From Streptomyces sp. HNM0575 (GTDB lineage: Bacteria; Actinomycetota; Actinomycetes; Streptomycetales; Streptomycetaceae): a DNA stretch of 64,000 bases. Position numbers and translations under genes: made by a program. Of the stretch, positions 49,910 to 57,247 are shown in pieces. The number at the start of each line of letters is the position of its first letter. Position 1 is the first letter of the stretch. The stretch spans positions 248,001 through 312,000 of the forward strand of contig NZ_JAASAG010000010.1 in the NCBI RefSeq assembly GCF_012726265.1. Direction: 5' to 3'. The notes beneath the pieces are model-generated. The model saw nothing but the letters and a program-made list of their open reading frames with translations, had not been told where the DNA came from and did not search any database.

Positions 49910-49951
49910 ATAGAGGCCTGCACCTCATATAGGGATATAGAGGCCTGCACC
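49910..49951 (-). promoter_or_regulatory. Two 15-bp direct repeats upstream of the DUF4331 gene
   Basis: ATAGAGGCCTGCACC occurs at 49910-49924 and 49937-49951 (27-nt period, between them the AT-rich TATAGGGATATA). They lie 67-108 nt before the start, a good place for binding of an activator or repressor. Confidence 0.5.
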
Positions 49952-50081
49952 CTGGAAGTGCGGACAAGCTAGCCCGCCGCACCAGCCCGGCCCGGGATGA
50001 AGAGGTTGCTGCTGTCGATCAACCCCCGAACAGCGCAGCCGTCCGCATTCGCACACTCCCCGCCGCCGGCGTACGTCGTCC

Positions 50082-50903
50082 TCAGCCGGCCGAGGCGGCC
50101 AGCGCCGCCCAGGTGCGGGGCCCCACCACGCCGTCGACGTCGAGGTGCCGCGCCCGCTGAAAGGCCTTCACGGCCTTGGCTGTTGCCGGTCCCGCGACGC
50201 CGTCGGCGGCCACCTTGCGGCCGTTGGCGCGGAGGAGCCTCTGTACGGCGGTGACGGCGTGGCCGCGGTCGCCCCTGCGCACGGTGACGATCAGCGCCCG
50301 CCAGGTGTCGCCGCCGACCACGCCGTCGACGGCGAGCGAGCGGTCCCGCTGGTACGCGCGTACCCGGGCGGCGGTGTCGCGGCCGAACTCGCCGTCGGGG
50401 TCGGTGCGGTGGCCGTGCGCGGTGAGCAGGTACTGCACCGCGCGTACGGTTTCGCCCTCGGCACCGGTCTTCAGCAGCGGCCAGGAACGGGGGCCTCTTC
50501 CGGGCGCGGTGGGTTCCGTACCGGGGGCGGGAGCCTTATCGCCCGGAGGCGTCGCACCGGGTGCCGCCTTGCTCGGCGTCGTCCCGTCGGGCACCGACCC
50601 GCCGGGGACCGTGTCGCCGGGAGCGGCGCAGCCGGACACCGCCGTGTCGTCCGTATCGCAGCCCGGTTGGGCGGGGGACGGGGCGCCTGAGGGCGGCGAT
50701 GTCGACGGGCAGTCGTCCCCCGCGCACGTGCCGGCGGCGGCCGGCGGAGCGCTGTCCGCCCGGCCCCGTCCGTCGGCGCACGCGGAGAGGACGGCGGCGA
50801 GCAGCGCGATCACGATCACGCCCGAGCGCAGCGTACGCCGCCGGAACCGGTGCCCAACTGCGGCCGGTGCGCGGCCGATCCACGATCCGGGCTCGGTGTT
50901 CAT
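50082..50903 (-). CDS. Lipoprotein with two peptidoglycan-binding domains
   Basis: A 273-residue protein. After a basic stretch, the hydrophobic segment VIVIALLAAVLSAC ends with lipobox LSAC, followed by a Pro/Thr/Gly/Ser linker with several cysteines. The C-terminal half has two PG_binding_1 domains (TVRAVQYLLTAHGHRTDPDGEFGRDTAARVRAYQ and AVTAVQRLLRANGRKVAADGVAGPATAKAVKAFQ). It therefore anchors to membrane and binds cell wall. No catalytic domain. ATG 50903 has GGGAG 6 nt upstream. Confidence 0.9.
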   Translation of the reverse strand: MNTEPGSWIGRAPAAVGHRFRRRTLRSGVIVIALLAAVLSACADGRGRADSAPPAAAGTCAGDDCPSTSPPSGAPSPAQPGCDTDDTAVSGCAAPGDTVPGGSVPDGTTPSKAAPGATPPGDKAPAPGTEPTAPGRGPRSWPLLKTGAEGETVRAVQYLLTAHGHRTDPDGEFGRDTAARVRAYQRDRSLAVDGVVGGDTWRALIVTVRRGDRGHAVTAVQRLLRANGRKVAADGVAGPATAKAVKAFQRARHLDVDGVVGPRTWAALAASAG

Positions 50904-51093
50904 GGCAACTCCCAAGGGCCACGTGAGGCATACGGCGCGCGTGACGGCGGGCACGAGTGGACGGGGCGAGAGTGGCAGACGGTAGCGCGTCACGGACAGG
51001 GCGCGTACGGCGGACGGCCCCGCAACGGCGGCGGCGCCCCGTCGCCCGGCCCAGGATGAGCGAACGCCCGGGCGGGAGCCCCGGCCGCCCGCC

Positions 51094-51825
51094 CTACCCG
51101 GCGCCCTGACCGGAAGCCGCGAAGCGACCCCGGAACAGATCGCGGAGCAGCGCGATCTCGGCCATGTGATGGATGAATTCGAGGTTCGCGCCCCACAGCA
51201 CGCCGATGAACGGGTCGTCGGGGTCGGATCCGTACGGATACTGCGAGAACCCGACCGTGTCGAGCTGCTCCTCGGTCACGCCGCCGACGCTCTCCCGCCA
51301 GCGGGCGATCAGCTCCCAGAACCGCTCCAGCGCCGCCGCGGCGGAGGGGGTGAAGTCGACCAGCAGCTTCGGCTCGCGCCGCCGCTCACCGAAGGTCCAC
51401 TCCCATCCGCCCGCGAAGTGGAAGTGCAGGTGCGCCAGCCGCCACGCGATGGTCGTCACCGGCGTCACGTCGGGCTCCCGCGGTCCGGTGTGCGCCAGGA
51501 CCTGCTCGACCCGCGCCGCGGTCACGCTCCAGTCCTCGGCGATCTTGGCGACGCTCATGCCTCCGGCGGCCTGCCGGGCCACCTCGGCGTACTCGCCGGC
51601 CGGAATGTCCGGCGCGCCCTGGTCGAGCACCCACTCGCCCGGCCCGAACGCCCTCGGCGTCACCGCCTCGCCCCGGCGCCGCAGCGACCAGCAGCCGGGC
51701 ACCGGCTCCCACAGGAACTCCTCGTCGCCGAGCCCCGCCAGCCGCACCTCGGCCATCTCCCTGGCCCGGTCGAACTGGTCGAGCAGCAAGCCCAACCGGT
51801 CGGTCCGCGCACCCTGGGTCTCCAT
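51094..51825 (-). CDS. DinB/DUF664-like four-helix protein
   Basis: A 243-residue DinB-superfamily protein: TDRLGLLLDQFDRAREMAEVRLAGLGDEEFLWEPVPGCWSLR, TTIAWRLAHLHFHFAGGWEW (metal-binding histidine) and EFIHHMAEIALLRDLFRG (the paired histidines). Such proteins bind divalent metal; several are thiol-dependent S-transferases (mycothiol or bacillithiol), but the reaction here is unknown. A helix-turn-helix-like insertion (GGMSVAKIAEDWSVTAARVEQVLA) is present between the helices. Confidence 0.87.
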   Translation of the reverse strand: METQGARTDRLGLLLDQFDRAREMAEVRLAGLGDEEFLWEPVPGCWSLRRRGEAVTPRAFGPGEWVLDQGAPDIPAGEYAEVARQAAGGMSVAKIAEDWSVTAARVEQVLAHTGPREPDVTPVTTIAWRLAHLHFHFAGGWEWTFGERRREPKLLVDFTPSAAAALERFWELIARWRESVGGVTEEQLDTVGFSQYPYGSDPDDPFIGVLWGANLEFIHHMAEIALLRDLFRGRFAASGQGAG

Positions 51826-52350
51826 GCCCGGCTCCCCTCCACGGCCACGCGTCCCGTACGCCCCGCGCTCAGCCGGAAGCTAGCGGCTCACCGCACGCAG
51901 GCGCGACCGGTTTCTCCGCCCACGGAAGCGCTGCGCCACCCTGCCGGCCGGCCTTTCCGCCGCGCCTGTCCGCCTCAAGTCCGCCCCGCGCCAGCCCAGT
52001 TGCAACGGCCGGGCCGGTTGAGTCGGTCAAGGAGACCAAGGAGGACAGAAGCAATCCCGGGCGTCTTACGGACAGTTGACAGGCCGGCGGATAGAACTGG
52101 GCAAGCCTCCCAAGCCGCTGGTGTCACGTACGAACGACTCCGAGGCTTCCAACGCGTCGGCGGTGCGGCGCAGCACCACCCGCTGTCGCGCTGTCGCCGG
52201 GCACAAGGCGCCCGCCTCCCGGATTCATCACATCCGGACAACGATCCTCACCTGCGGCGGAAGGCGGAGCAGACTGACCCGTACCGGCCCTGACCTGGAG
52301 AAGAACCACCCCGGAAGGCCCCGCCTTCCGCACCGGAGGTACCGCGCCCT
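51826..52350. other. 525-nt region upstream of the permease operon
   Basis: There is no supported gene; a 92-codon open frame (52076-52354) lacks a ribosome binding site and is Arg/Thr-rich. A hairpin with an 8-bp stem (52312-52319 with 52323-52330) sits just before GGAGG (52335-52339) and could control translation of the permease. I looked for a Zur-like AT-rich palindrome and found none. Confidence 0.5.
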
Positions 52351-53376
52351 GTGACCACGACGACCAAGGCAGCCTCCCCCGCGTCCGAGCAACGGCACGA
52401 CGCGGAGGAGGAACAGGAGCCGCGGGGCCGCCGGTTCGACTCGTCCCATCTGCTGATCCTGCTGCTGCTCTCGGTGGTCGCGATGCAGGGGCCGATCCGC
52501 CGGGCGGTGTCATCGCCCGAAGTGCAGAGCTGGATGACCGTGTTCGTGGCGGTCGTCGTGCAGGCGCTGCCGTTCCTGGTGCTCGGCGTGCTGCTCTCCG
52601 CGGTCATCGCGGTCTTCGTACCGCCCTCGTTCTTCGCCCGCGCACTGCCGCGCAGCCCCGTGCTCGCCGTACCGGTCGCCGGGGCCGCCGGGGCCGCGCT
52701 CCCGGGCTGCGAGTGCGCGTCGGTGCCGGTCGCGGGCGCGCTCGTACGCAGGGGTGTCACACCCGCCGCGGCACTGGCGTTCCTGCTGTCCGCCCCCGCC
52801 ATCAACCCGATCGTGCTGACGGCCACCGCCGTCGCGTTCCCCCGCGATCCGGAGATGGTCCTCGCCCGGTTCGCGGCCAGCCTGGTCGTGGCGTGCGCGA
52901 TGGGCTGGCTGTGGCACCGCCTCGGCCGTACGGACTGGCTGCGTCCCCCGTCCCGCCCGTCCTCCGAGGATCTCGGCAAGGGGGCGGCCTTCTGGGGTTC
53001 CGTACGTCATGACGTCATGCACGCGGGCGGCTTCCTGGTCGTCGGGGCGATGGCCGCGGCCACGCTCAAGTCCGCCGTACCCGCGAACTGGCTGCGCGCC
53101 GCCGCCGGCAACCCCGCGGTGTCCGTTCTCGCGCTCGCGGCCCTCGCGGTGCTGCTGTCGATCTGCTCGGAGGCCGATGCGTTCGTGGCCGCGTCGCTGA
53201 CCCAGTTCTCGCTGACCGCTCGGCTGGCCTTCCTCGTCGTGGGACCGATGATCGATCTGAAGCTCTTCGCCATGCAGGCCGGGACCTTCGGCCGGGGCTT
53301 CGCCCTGCGGTTCGCCCCCGCCACCTTCGCGCTCGCCGTCGCCGTGTCGGCGCTCACCGGGGCGGTCCTGCTGTGA
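52351..53376 (+). CDS. Permease, UPF0718/YraQ (DUF318) family
   Basis: A 341-residue membrane protein with about eight helices. The family motif GAALPGCECASVPVAGALVRRG (a Cys-x-Cys pair) and the mirrored LLSICSEADAFVAAS are present. Such permeases are linked to metal or thiol-compound export and usually travel with TIGR03943 proteins, as here. Start GTG 52351, GGAGG 11 nt upstream. The stop overlaps the next start (GTGA). Substrate unknown. Confidence 0.9.
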   Translation: MTTTTKAASPASEQRHDAEEEQEPRGRRFDSSHLLILLLLSVVAMQGPIRRAVSSPEVQSWMTVFVAVVVQALPFLVLGVLLSAVIAVFVPPSFFARALPRSPVLAVPVAGAAGAALPGCECASVPVAGALVRRGVTPAAALAFLLSAPAINPIVLTATAVAFPRDPEMVLARFAASLVVACAMGWLWHRLGRTDWLRPPSRPSSEDLGKGAAFWGSVRHDVMHAGGFLVVGAMAAATLKSAVPANWLRAAAGNPAVSVLALAALAVLLSICSEADAFVAASLTQFSLTARLAFLVVGPMIDLKLFAMQAGTFGRGFALRFAPATFALAVAVSALTGAVLL

Positions 53377-54176
53377 ACCGGACGGCACAGGCGGTCGTGC
53401 TCTTCCTCACCGGCGGCGCCGTGCTGCGCGCGGGCTTCACCGACCTCTATCTCCAGTACGTGAAGGCCGGGTTGCGCCCGCTGCTGCTCGCGGCCGGCTT
53501 CGTACTGATCGCCGCGGCGGCCGCCACGGTCTGGTACGAGATGCGCGCCGCCCGCGCGAACCGTACGGCCCGTACAGCCCGTACGCCCGGCACGCCGGAT
53601 CCCGACCGCAACCACGAGGACGGGGACGACGCGGACGGGGACAGCGAGAACGGGGCGCAGACCCACGCGCACACCCACCGCGAACCCCGTGTCTCCTGGC
53701 TCCTGGTGCTCCCCTTCTTCGCCCTCATCCTGGTGGCCCCTCCCGCGCCCGGCTCCTACAGCGCCCTGCGCTCGGGCACCGCCCTCCAGCCGACGTGGGA
53801 CTTCGCGAAGCTGCCCGCGGACGACCCGCTGCGGCTCGAACTCCTCGACTACGCCAGCCGCGCCGCTTACGACCACGGACGCTCGCTCGACGACCGCCGC
53901 ATCAAGGTCACCGGGTTCGTCGCCCTCGACCGCGGCGGCACCCCGTATCTGACGCGCATGGTCCTCAACTGCTGCGCCGCCGACGCCCGCCCCGTGAAGA
54001 TCGGCCTGACCGGACACACGCCGACGACCGCGCTCCCGCCCGACAGCTGGATCGAGATCACCGGCGCATACACCGGAAGGAAGGCGAAGGACCCCGTCAA
54101 CGGGGGCGTCATCCCTTTCATCAAGGTCGACAAGGTCCACCAGGTACCGGCTCCCCGCGACCCGTACGGAAACTGA
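53373..54176 (+). CDS. TIGR03943 family membrane protein, permease partner
   Basis: A 267-residue protein with two N-terminal helices (about 7-24 and 33-52), a His/Asp/Glu-rich linker with HAHTH, a third helix (SWLLVLPFFALILV), and an outer domain with GFVALDRGGTPYLTRMVLNCCAADARPVKIGL. The NCC cysteines and His-rich loop suggest metal handling. It is coupled with the permease, an arrangement seen throughout actinobacteria and some firmicutes; often zinc-related but no direct evidence here. Confidence 0.88.
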   Translation: MNRTAQAVVLFLTGGAVLRAGFTDLYLQYVKAGLRPLLLAAGFVLIAAAAATVWYEMRAARANRTARTARTPGTPDPDRNHEDGDDADGDSENGAQTHAHTHREPRVSWLLVLPFFALILVAPPAPGSYSALRSGTALQPTWDFAKLPADDPLRLELLDYASRAAYDHGRSLDDRRIKVTGFVALDRGGTPYLTRMVLNCCAADARPVKIGLTGHTPTTALPPDSWIEITGAYTGRKAKDPVNGGVIPFIKVDKVHQVPAPRDPYGN

Positions 54177-54352
54177 GCGACCGTCCGCACTCCGCCTCTC
54201 CACACCAGCCCGTTCAACTGCGGGGCGTGCGGCCTTTCTTGACCACCCGTCGCCGTACGTCACCGCAATCGGAACCGGCGGAAGAGGACACGGAATCGGC
54301 CGCCGCGTGCCCAAACCGGCGTGTGCTGCATCCGATGCCCGGCACGCCCATC

Positions 54353-54396
54353 ACGGCGTGTTCCGCGGAATGACCGGAGTCCCGCAATACTCTCTG
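54353..54396 (+). promoter_or_regulatory. Conserved promoter-like block, array gene 1
   Basis: GGCGTGTT then, 24 nt on, GCAATAC and TCTCTGT. The same two-part block precedes the other array genes; here the first half is less exact (TTCCG for TTGCA). CAATAC is 72 nt before the ATG. Confidence 0.5.
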
Positions 54397-54456
54397 TGAT
54401 TGCCTACATGCGATCGGTTACTGGTCGTGTCAAGCCCCTCAGAAAGTGGAGATGAA

Positions 54457-54786
54457 ATGCGCAAGCTTCGCGAAGCTGCTGCCGTAGTCGCCGTGCTCGG
54501 CACCGTCACCGTCGTCGGCGCCGGAGTAGCGGCCGCTCACGAGGAGCCGCCGGCCTCCGTGAGCATCACCTGCGAGCAGGACACCGGCAACAACACCCTC
54601 ACCACCCAGGAGGGCGGCCTCGTCAACGCCGCAGACGCCCTCAACGGCGGCGACGCCAACTCCAGCGCCAACCAGCAGCTCTGCGGCCTCTCGAACGAGG
54701 ACCCGGAGAACACCGCGGGCGACGCCACCGGCGGCGCGGGCGGCGCCATCGGCGGCATCACCGTCGGCGCGGTCGCTGCTCCCTGA
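54457..54786 (+). CDS. Small secreted two-cysteine protein, array member 1
   Basis: A 109-residue protein. Signal peptide MRKLREAAAVVAVLGTVTVVGAGVAAA, then a mature part with ITCEQDTGNNTLTTQEGG, DALNGGDANSSANQQLCGL and NEDPENTAGDATGG. The two cysteines (in CEQD and QQLCGL) probably form a disulfide. Gly/Asn/Asp-rich, no known domain; reminiscent in style of rodlins and other streptomycete surface proteins but not homologous by eye. Conserved leader GTGGAGATGAA before the ATG and its own terminator. Confidence 0.88.
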   Translation: MRKLREAAAVVAVLGTVTVVGAGVAAAHEEPPASVSITCEQDTGNNTLTTQEGGLVNAADALNGGDANSSANQQLCGLSNEDPENTAGDATGGAGGAIGGITVGAVAAP

Positions 54787-54811
54787 TCGGGACTGACCAG
54801 CGGAGGACTCG

Positions 54812-54835
54812 GGGACCGGGCGATCGCCCGGTCCC
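54812..54835 (+). terminator. Terminator of array gene 1
   Basis: A 24-nt perfect palindrome followed by TT, 26 nt after the stop. Confidence 0.75.
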
Positions 54836-54960
54836 TTAGTCGTGCCCCGCTTTCCCTCTCTTCGTCCCCCTCCCTGATGTGGACCGGCGGGCGCCCGGTA
54901 CGTGCTCGACGTCGGGCGCAGTCCGAGGAGGAGGCTCACATCAGTGGTAAATCATCCCAA

Positions 54961-55006
54961 TACGGCGTGTTGCACATTGAGTCGGCGTCCACAGCAATAC
55001 GGTCGG
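54961..55006 (+). promoter_or_regulatory. Conserved promoter-like block, array gene 2
   Basis: TACGGCGTGTTGCA (54961-54974), 20 nt spacer, CAATAC (54995-55000), 73 nt before the ATG. Matches blocks of genes 4 and 5. Confidence 0.6.
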
Positions 55007-55067
55007 TCACTGTCTACGCACGGTCCCTTACTGATCGTGTTCAAGTCGTTCGGAAAGTGGAGATGAA

Positions 55068-55382
55068 ATGCGCAAGCTTCGCGAAGCTGCTGCCGTAGTC
55101 GCCGTGCTCGGCACCGTCACCGTCGTCGGCGCAGGGGTTGCCGCCGCCGGCGAGGAGCCGCCGGCCGCCGTGAGCATCACCTGCGAGCAGGACCTCGGCA
55201 ACAACACCCTCACCAACCAGGAGGGCGGCACCGTCAACGCCGCCAACCTCCTCAACGGCGGCGACGCCAACTCCAGCGCCAACCAGCAGCTCTGCGGCCT
55301 CGAGAACGAAGACCCGGAGAACACCGCGGGCGACGCCACCGGCGGCCTCGGCGGCACCATCGCCGGAATCACCGTCGGCTGA
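55068..55382 (+). CDS. Small secreted two-cysteine protein, array member 2
   Basis: A 104-residue protein, the closest relative of member 1: the signal peptides differ only near the cleavage site, and the mature part shares ITCEQD, NQEGGTVN, LLNGGDANSSANQQLCGL and NEDPENTAGDATGG. The nucleotide sequence around the start (including GTGGAGATGAA and the first 16 codons) is nearly identical, so duplication is recent or maintained by conversion. Same strand, own promoter block and terminator. Confidence 0.88.
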   Translation: MRKLREAAAVVAVLGTVTVVGAGVAAAGEEPPAAVSITCEQDLGNNTLTNQEGGTVNAANLLNGGDANSSANQQLCGLENEDPENTAGDATGGLGGTIAGITVG

Positions 55383-55405
55383 TCGCAGAACCGCTTGAAA
55401 GAACT

Positions 55406-55435
55406 TCGGGGACCGGGCAATCGCCCGGTCCCCGA
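55406..55435 (+). terminator. Terminator of array gene 2
   Basis: A 13-bp stem (55406-55418 with 55423-55435) with a 4-nt loop. Confidence 0.75.
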
Positions 55436-55601
55436 GTCATGTCCACGACTTCCCCGCGTCGCAGCTCACGACTTCCGCCGGAATCCCAATTGTGCGAGCG
55501 GCCCTCTCTCCCGGCGAGAAGACCGGCCAGAAGGCCGACGAGAAGAAAAGAATCATCTTCCTCTTCACTGTGTGTTGTTTCGCCATGGAACGCATCGGCC
55601 G

Positions 55602-55618
55602 TGAATACCATCTGTCAC
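55602..55618 (+). promoter_or_regulatory. Partial promoter-like block, array gene 3
   Basis: AATACCATCTGTCA, 75 nt before the ATG, corresponds to the second half of the shared block; the first half is degenerate (GTGTTGTTT near 55571). Confidence 0.4.
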
Positions 55619-55677
55619 TCCTTGCGTGCGCTCGGTTATGGGTCGCAGGCAGAACACTCAATGGAAGTGGAGATGAA

Positions 55678-56031
55678 ATGCGCAAGCTTCGCGCAGCTGC
55701 GGCCGTAGTCGCCATGGTCGGCAGCGTCGGCATGATCGGCGCCGGTCTCGCGGCCGCCCAGGCAGACGGCGAGTCGCCGCTCGCCGTCAAGTGCGAGCAG
55801 GACCTCGGCGACAACACCCTCACCAACCAGGAGGGCGGCACAGTCAACCTCGCCGACGCCCTCAACGGCGGTGACGCCGACCAGAGCGCCAACCAGCAAC
55901 TCTGCGGCCTGGAGAACGAGGACGCCGAGAACACCTCGCCCACGCCGACCGCGACCGGCACGACCCCGCCCGCGACGGGCGGCGGCGCGGGCGGTGGCAT
56001 CGGCACCATCGACGTCGGCGGCGCCGGCTGA
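55678..56031 (+). CDS. Small secreted two-cysteine protein, array member 3
   Basis: A 117-residue protein. Signal peptide MRKLRAAAAVVAMVGSVGMIGAGLAAA. The mature part keeps VKCEQDLGDNTLTNQEGGTVN, DALNGGDADQSANQQLCGL and NEDAENT but then carries a Thr/Pro-rich insert (SPTPTATGTTPPATGGG), possibly a glycosylated linker, before the shared IGTIDVG end. The most diverged promoter of the five and the longest protein. Confidence 0.87.
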   Translation: MRKLRAAAAVVAMVGSVGMIGAGLAAAQADGESPLAVKCEQDLGDNTLTNQEGGTVNLADALNGGDADQSANQQLCGLENEDAENTSPTPTATGTTPPATGGGAGGGIGTIDVGGAG

Positions 56032-56051
56032 CAGCCGGAGCAGCCCTTCCT

Positions 56052-56086
56052 GTTCAGGGGCCGGGCCTCATGCCCGACCCCTGAAC
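56052..56086 (+). terminator. Terminator of array gene 3
   Basis: A 15-bp stem with one mismatch (56052-56066 with 56072-56086), 20 nt after the stop. Confidence 0.7.
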
Positions 56087-56120
56087 TTCGCTACACAGAG
56101 CGACCCGACATGCGGTGCGA

Positions 56121-56166
56121 TACGGCGTGTTGCAGGACAAAGAGGGGTTGCGGCAATACCGTCTGT
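56121..56166 (+). promoter_or_regulatory. Conserved promoter-like block, array gene 4
   Basis: TACGGCGTGTTGCA (56121-56134), 19 nt spacer, CAATAC (56154-56159) and GTCTGT, 82 nt before the ATG. Confidence 0.6.
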
Positions 56167-56235
56167 AATCGAGTGCAGTCAATCGATCACTGAACTGATC
56201 ACATCAACACCCCCCTCATGGAAGTGGAGACGAAA

Positions 56236-56562
56236 ATGCGCAAGCTTCGCGAAGCTGCTGCCGTAGTCGCCATGGTCGGCAGCGTCAGCATGGTCGGCGC
56301 CGGTGTCGCGGCAGCGTGTGGCGAGCACGAGGAGTCCACGCCCCCGTCCGTCAGCATCGAGTGCACCCAGGACACGGGCAGCAACACCGCCACCACTCAG
56401 ACGGGCACGGTGAACATCTCCGACGCCCTCAACGGCGGTGACGCCAACTCCAGCGCCAACCAGCAGCTCTGCGGCCTCTCGAACGAGGACCCGGAGAACA
56501 CCGCGGGCGACGCCACCGGCGGCGCGGGCGGCGCGATCGGCACCATCGACGTCGGCCTCTGA
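56236..56562 (+). CDS. Small secreted two-cysteine protein, array member 4
   Basis: A 108-residue protein. Signal peptide ends AAA, followed by an extra cysteine in CGEHEEST, so the mature protein may have three. Then IECTQDTGSNTATTQTGTVN, SDALNGGDANSSANQQLCGL and NEDPENTAGDATGG, ending IGTIDVGL. ATG 56236 has GTGGAGACGAAA just upstream, the family leader. Confidence 0.87.
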   Translation: MRKLREAAAVVAMVGSVSMVGAGVAAACGEHEESTPPSVSIECTQDTGSNTATTQTGTVNISDALNGGDANSSANQQLCGLSNEDPENTAGDATGGAGGAIGTIDVGL

Positions 56563-56596
56563 TCCGGGACACCGATCACGGACGCTGACCAATCGA

Positions 56597-56638
56597 GCAG
56601 TTCAGGGACCGAGTTCTCCAACTCGGTCCCTGAACTGC
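56597..56638 (+). terminator. Terminator of array gene 4
   Basis: A perfect 19-bp stem (56597-56615 with 56620-56638) with a 4-nt loop. Confidence 0.8.
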
Positions 56639-56672
56639 GTCTGCGGCCGCACGACTTCGATAACCGGCTCGA

Positions 56673-56719
56673 TGCGGCGTGTTGCAGGGGCGCGTGACCG
56701 TTTCGGCAATACTGTCTGT
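56673..56719 (+). promoter_or_regulatory. Conserved promoter-like block, array gene 5
   Basis: TGCGGCGTGTTGCA (56673-56686), 20 nt spacer, CAATAC (56707-56712) and TGTCTGT, 70 nt before the ATG. Confidence 0.6.
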
Positions 56720-56776
56720 CACCGTGTACACACGATCAGTAAAGGGTCGTGGCAAGCCCAGGGAAGGGAAAAAGAA

Positions 56777-57100
56777 ATGGCCAAGCTTCGCGAAGCTGCA
56801 ATCGTCGCGGCCATGGTCGGCAGCGTCGGCATGATCGGTGCCGGCACGGCGTCCGCTCACGGTGACGACGCGCCGCGCGGGCCGATCCACATTCACTGCA
56901 CTCAGAACGTCAACGACAACTCCAGGGTCGAACAGGTCGGGCTTGTCAACATCAACGGCCCGCTCCTGGGCGGCGGGAACGCGGACGCGACCGCCAACCA
57001 GCAGCTGTGCGGCCTGGAGAACGAGGACCCGGAGAACACCGCGGGCACCGGGACCGGCGGCCTCGGCGGGACCCTCGGCGACATCGGCGTCACCCTCTGA
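56777..57100 (+). CDS. Small secreted two-cysteine protein, array member 5
   Basis: A 107-residue protein, the most divergent member: MAKLREAAIVAAMVGSVGMIGAGTASA signal, then HGDDAPRGPIHIHCTQNVNDNSRVEQVGLVN with a His-rich start, NGPLLGGGNADATANQQLCGL and NEDPENTAGTGTGG. The HxHxH cluster could bind metal. Leader differs (GGGAAGGGAAAAAGAA), with a strong purine-rich ribosome binding site. It closes the array and is followed by the strongest terminator. Confidence 0.87.
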   Translation: MAKLREAAIVAAMVGSVGMIGAGTASAHGDDAPRGPIHIHCTQNVNDNSRVEQVGLVNINGPLLGGGNADATANQQLCGLENEDPENTAGTGTGGLGGTLGDIGVTL

Positions 57101-57118
57101 GCTGCTGAAGCCGCCCCT

Positions 57119-57162
57119 GGGCAGCTCCTGGACCGAACCCAAGCTCGGTCCAGGAGCTGCCC
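57119..57162 (+). terminator. Terminator of array gene 5
   Basis: A perfect 18-bp stem (57119-57136 with 57145-57162) and 8-nt loop, then TTTG. It also faces the convergent fdhA gene. Confidence 0.85.
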
Positions 57163-57247
57163 TTTGTCATGCCGCCGGAACCTTGCGTACGAGGACGGGC
57201 CGGGGGCCGGGCCTCGTACGGAAGCGGACGGGGCGTCAGGACGCGGA

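Noticed and set aside
51826..52350. Zur box or metal riboswitch before the permease
   Set aside because: No AT-rich TGAAAATGATTTTCA-like palindrome; only a short GC hairpin near the start codon.
52076..52354. 92-codon open frame upstream of the permease
   Set aside because: No ribosome binding site, Arg/Thr-rich composition, and it overlaps the permease leader; no similarity recognised.
54457..57100. Chaplin or rodlin cluster
   Set aside because: The proteins lack the chaplin domain (hydrophobic segments, GNx and CGN motifs) and do not align with rodlin NLV/QQC patterns beyond a short QQ-C likeness, so those names are not used.
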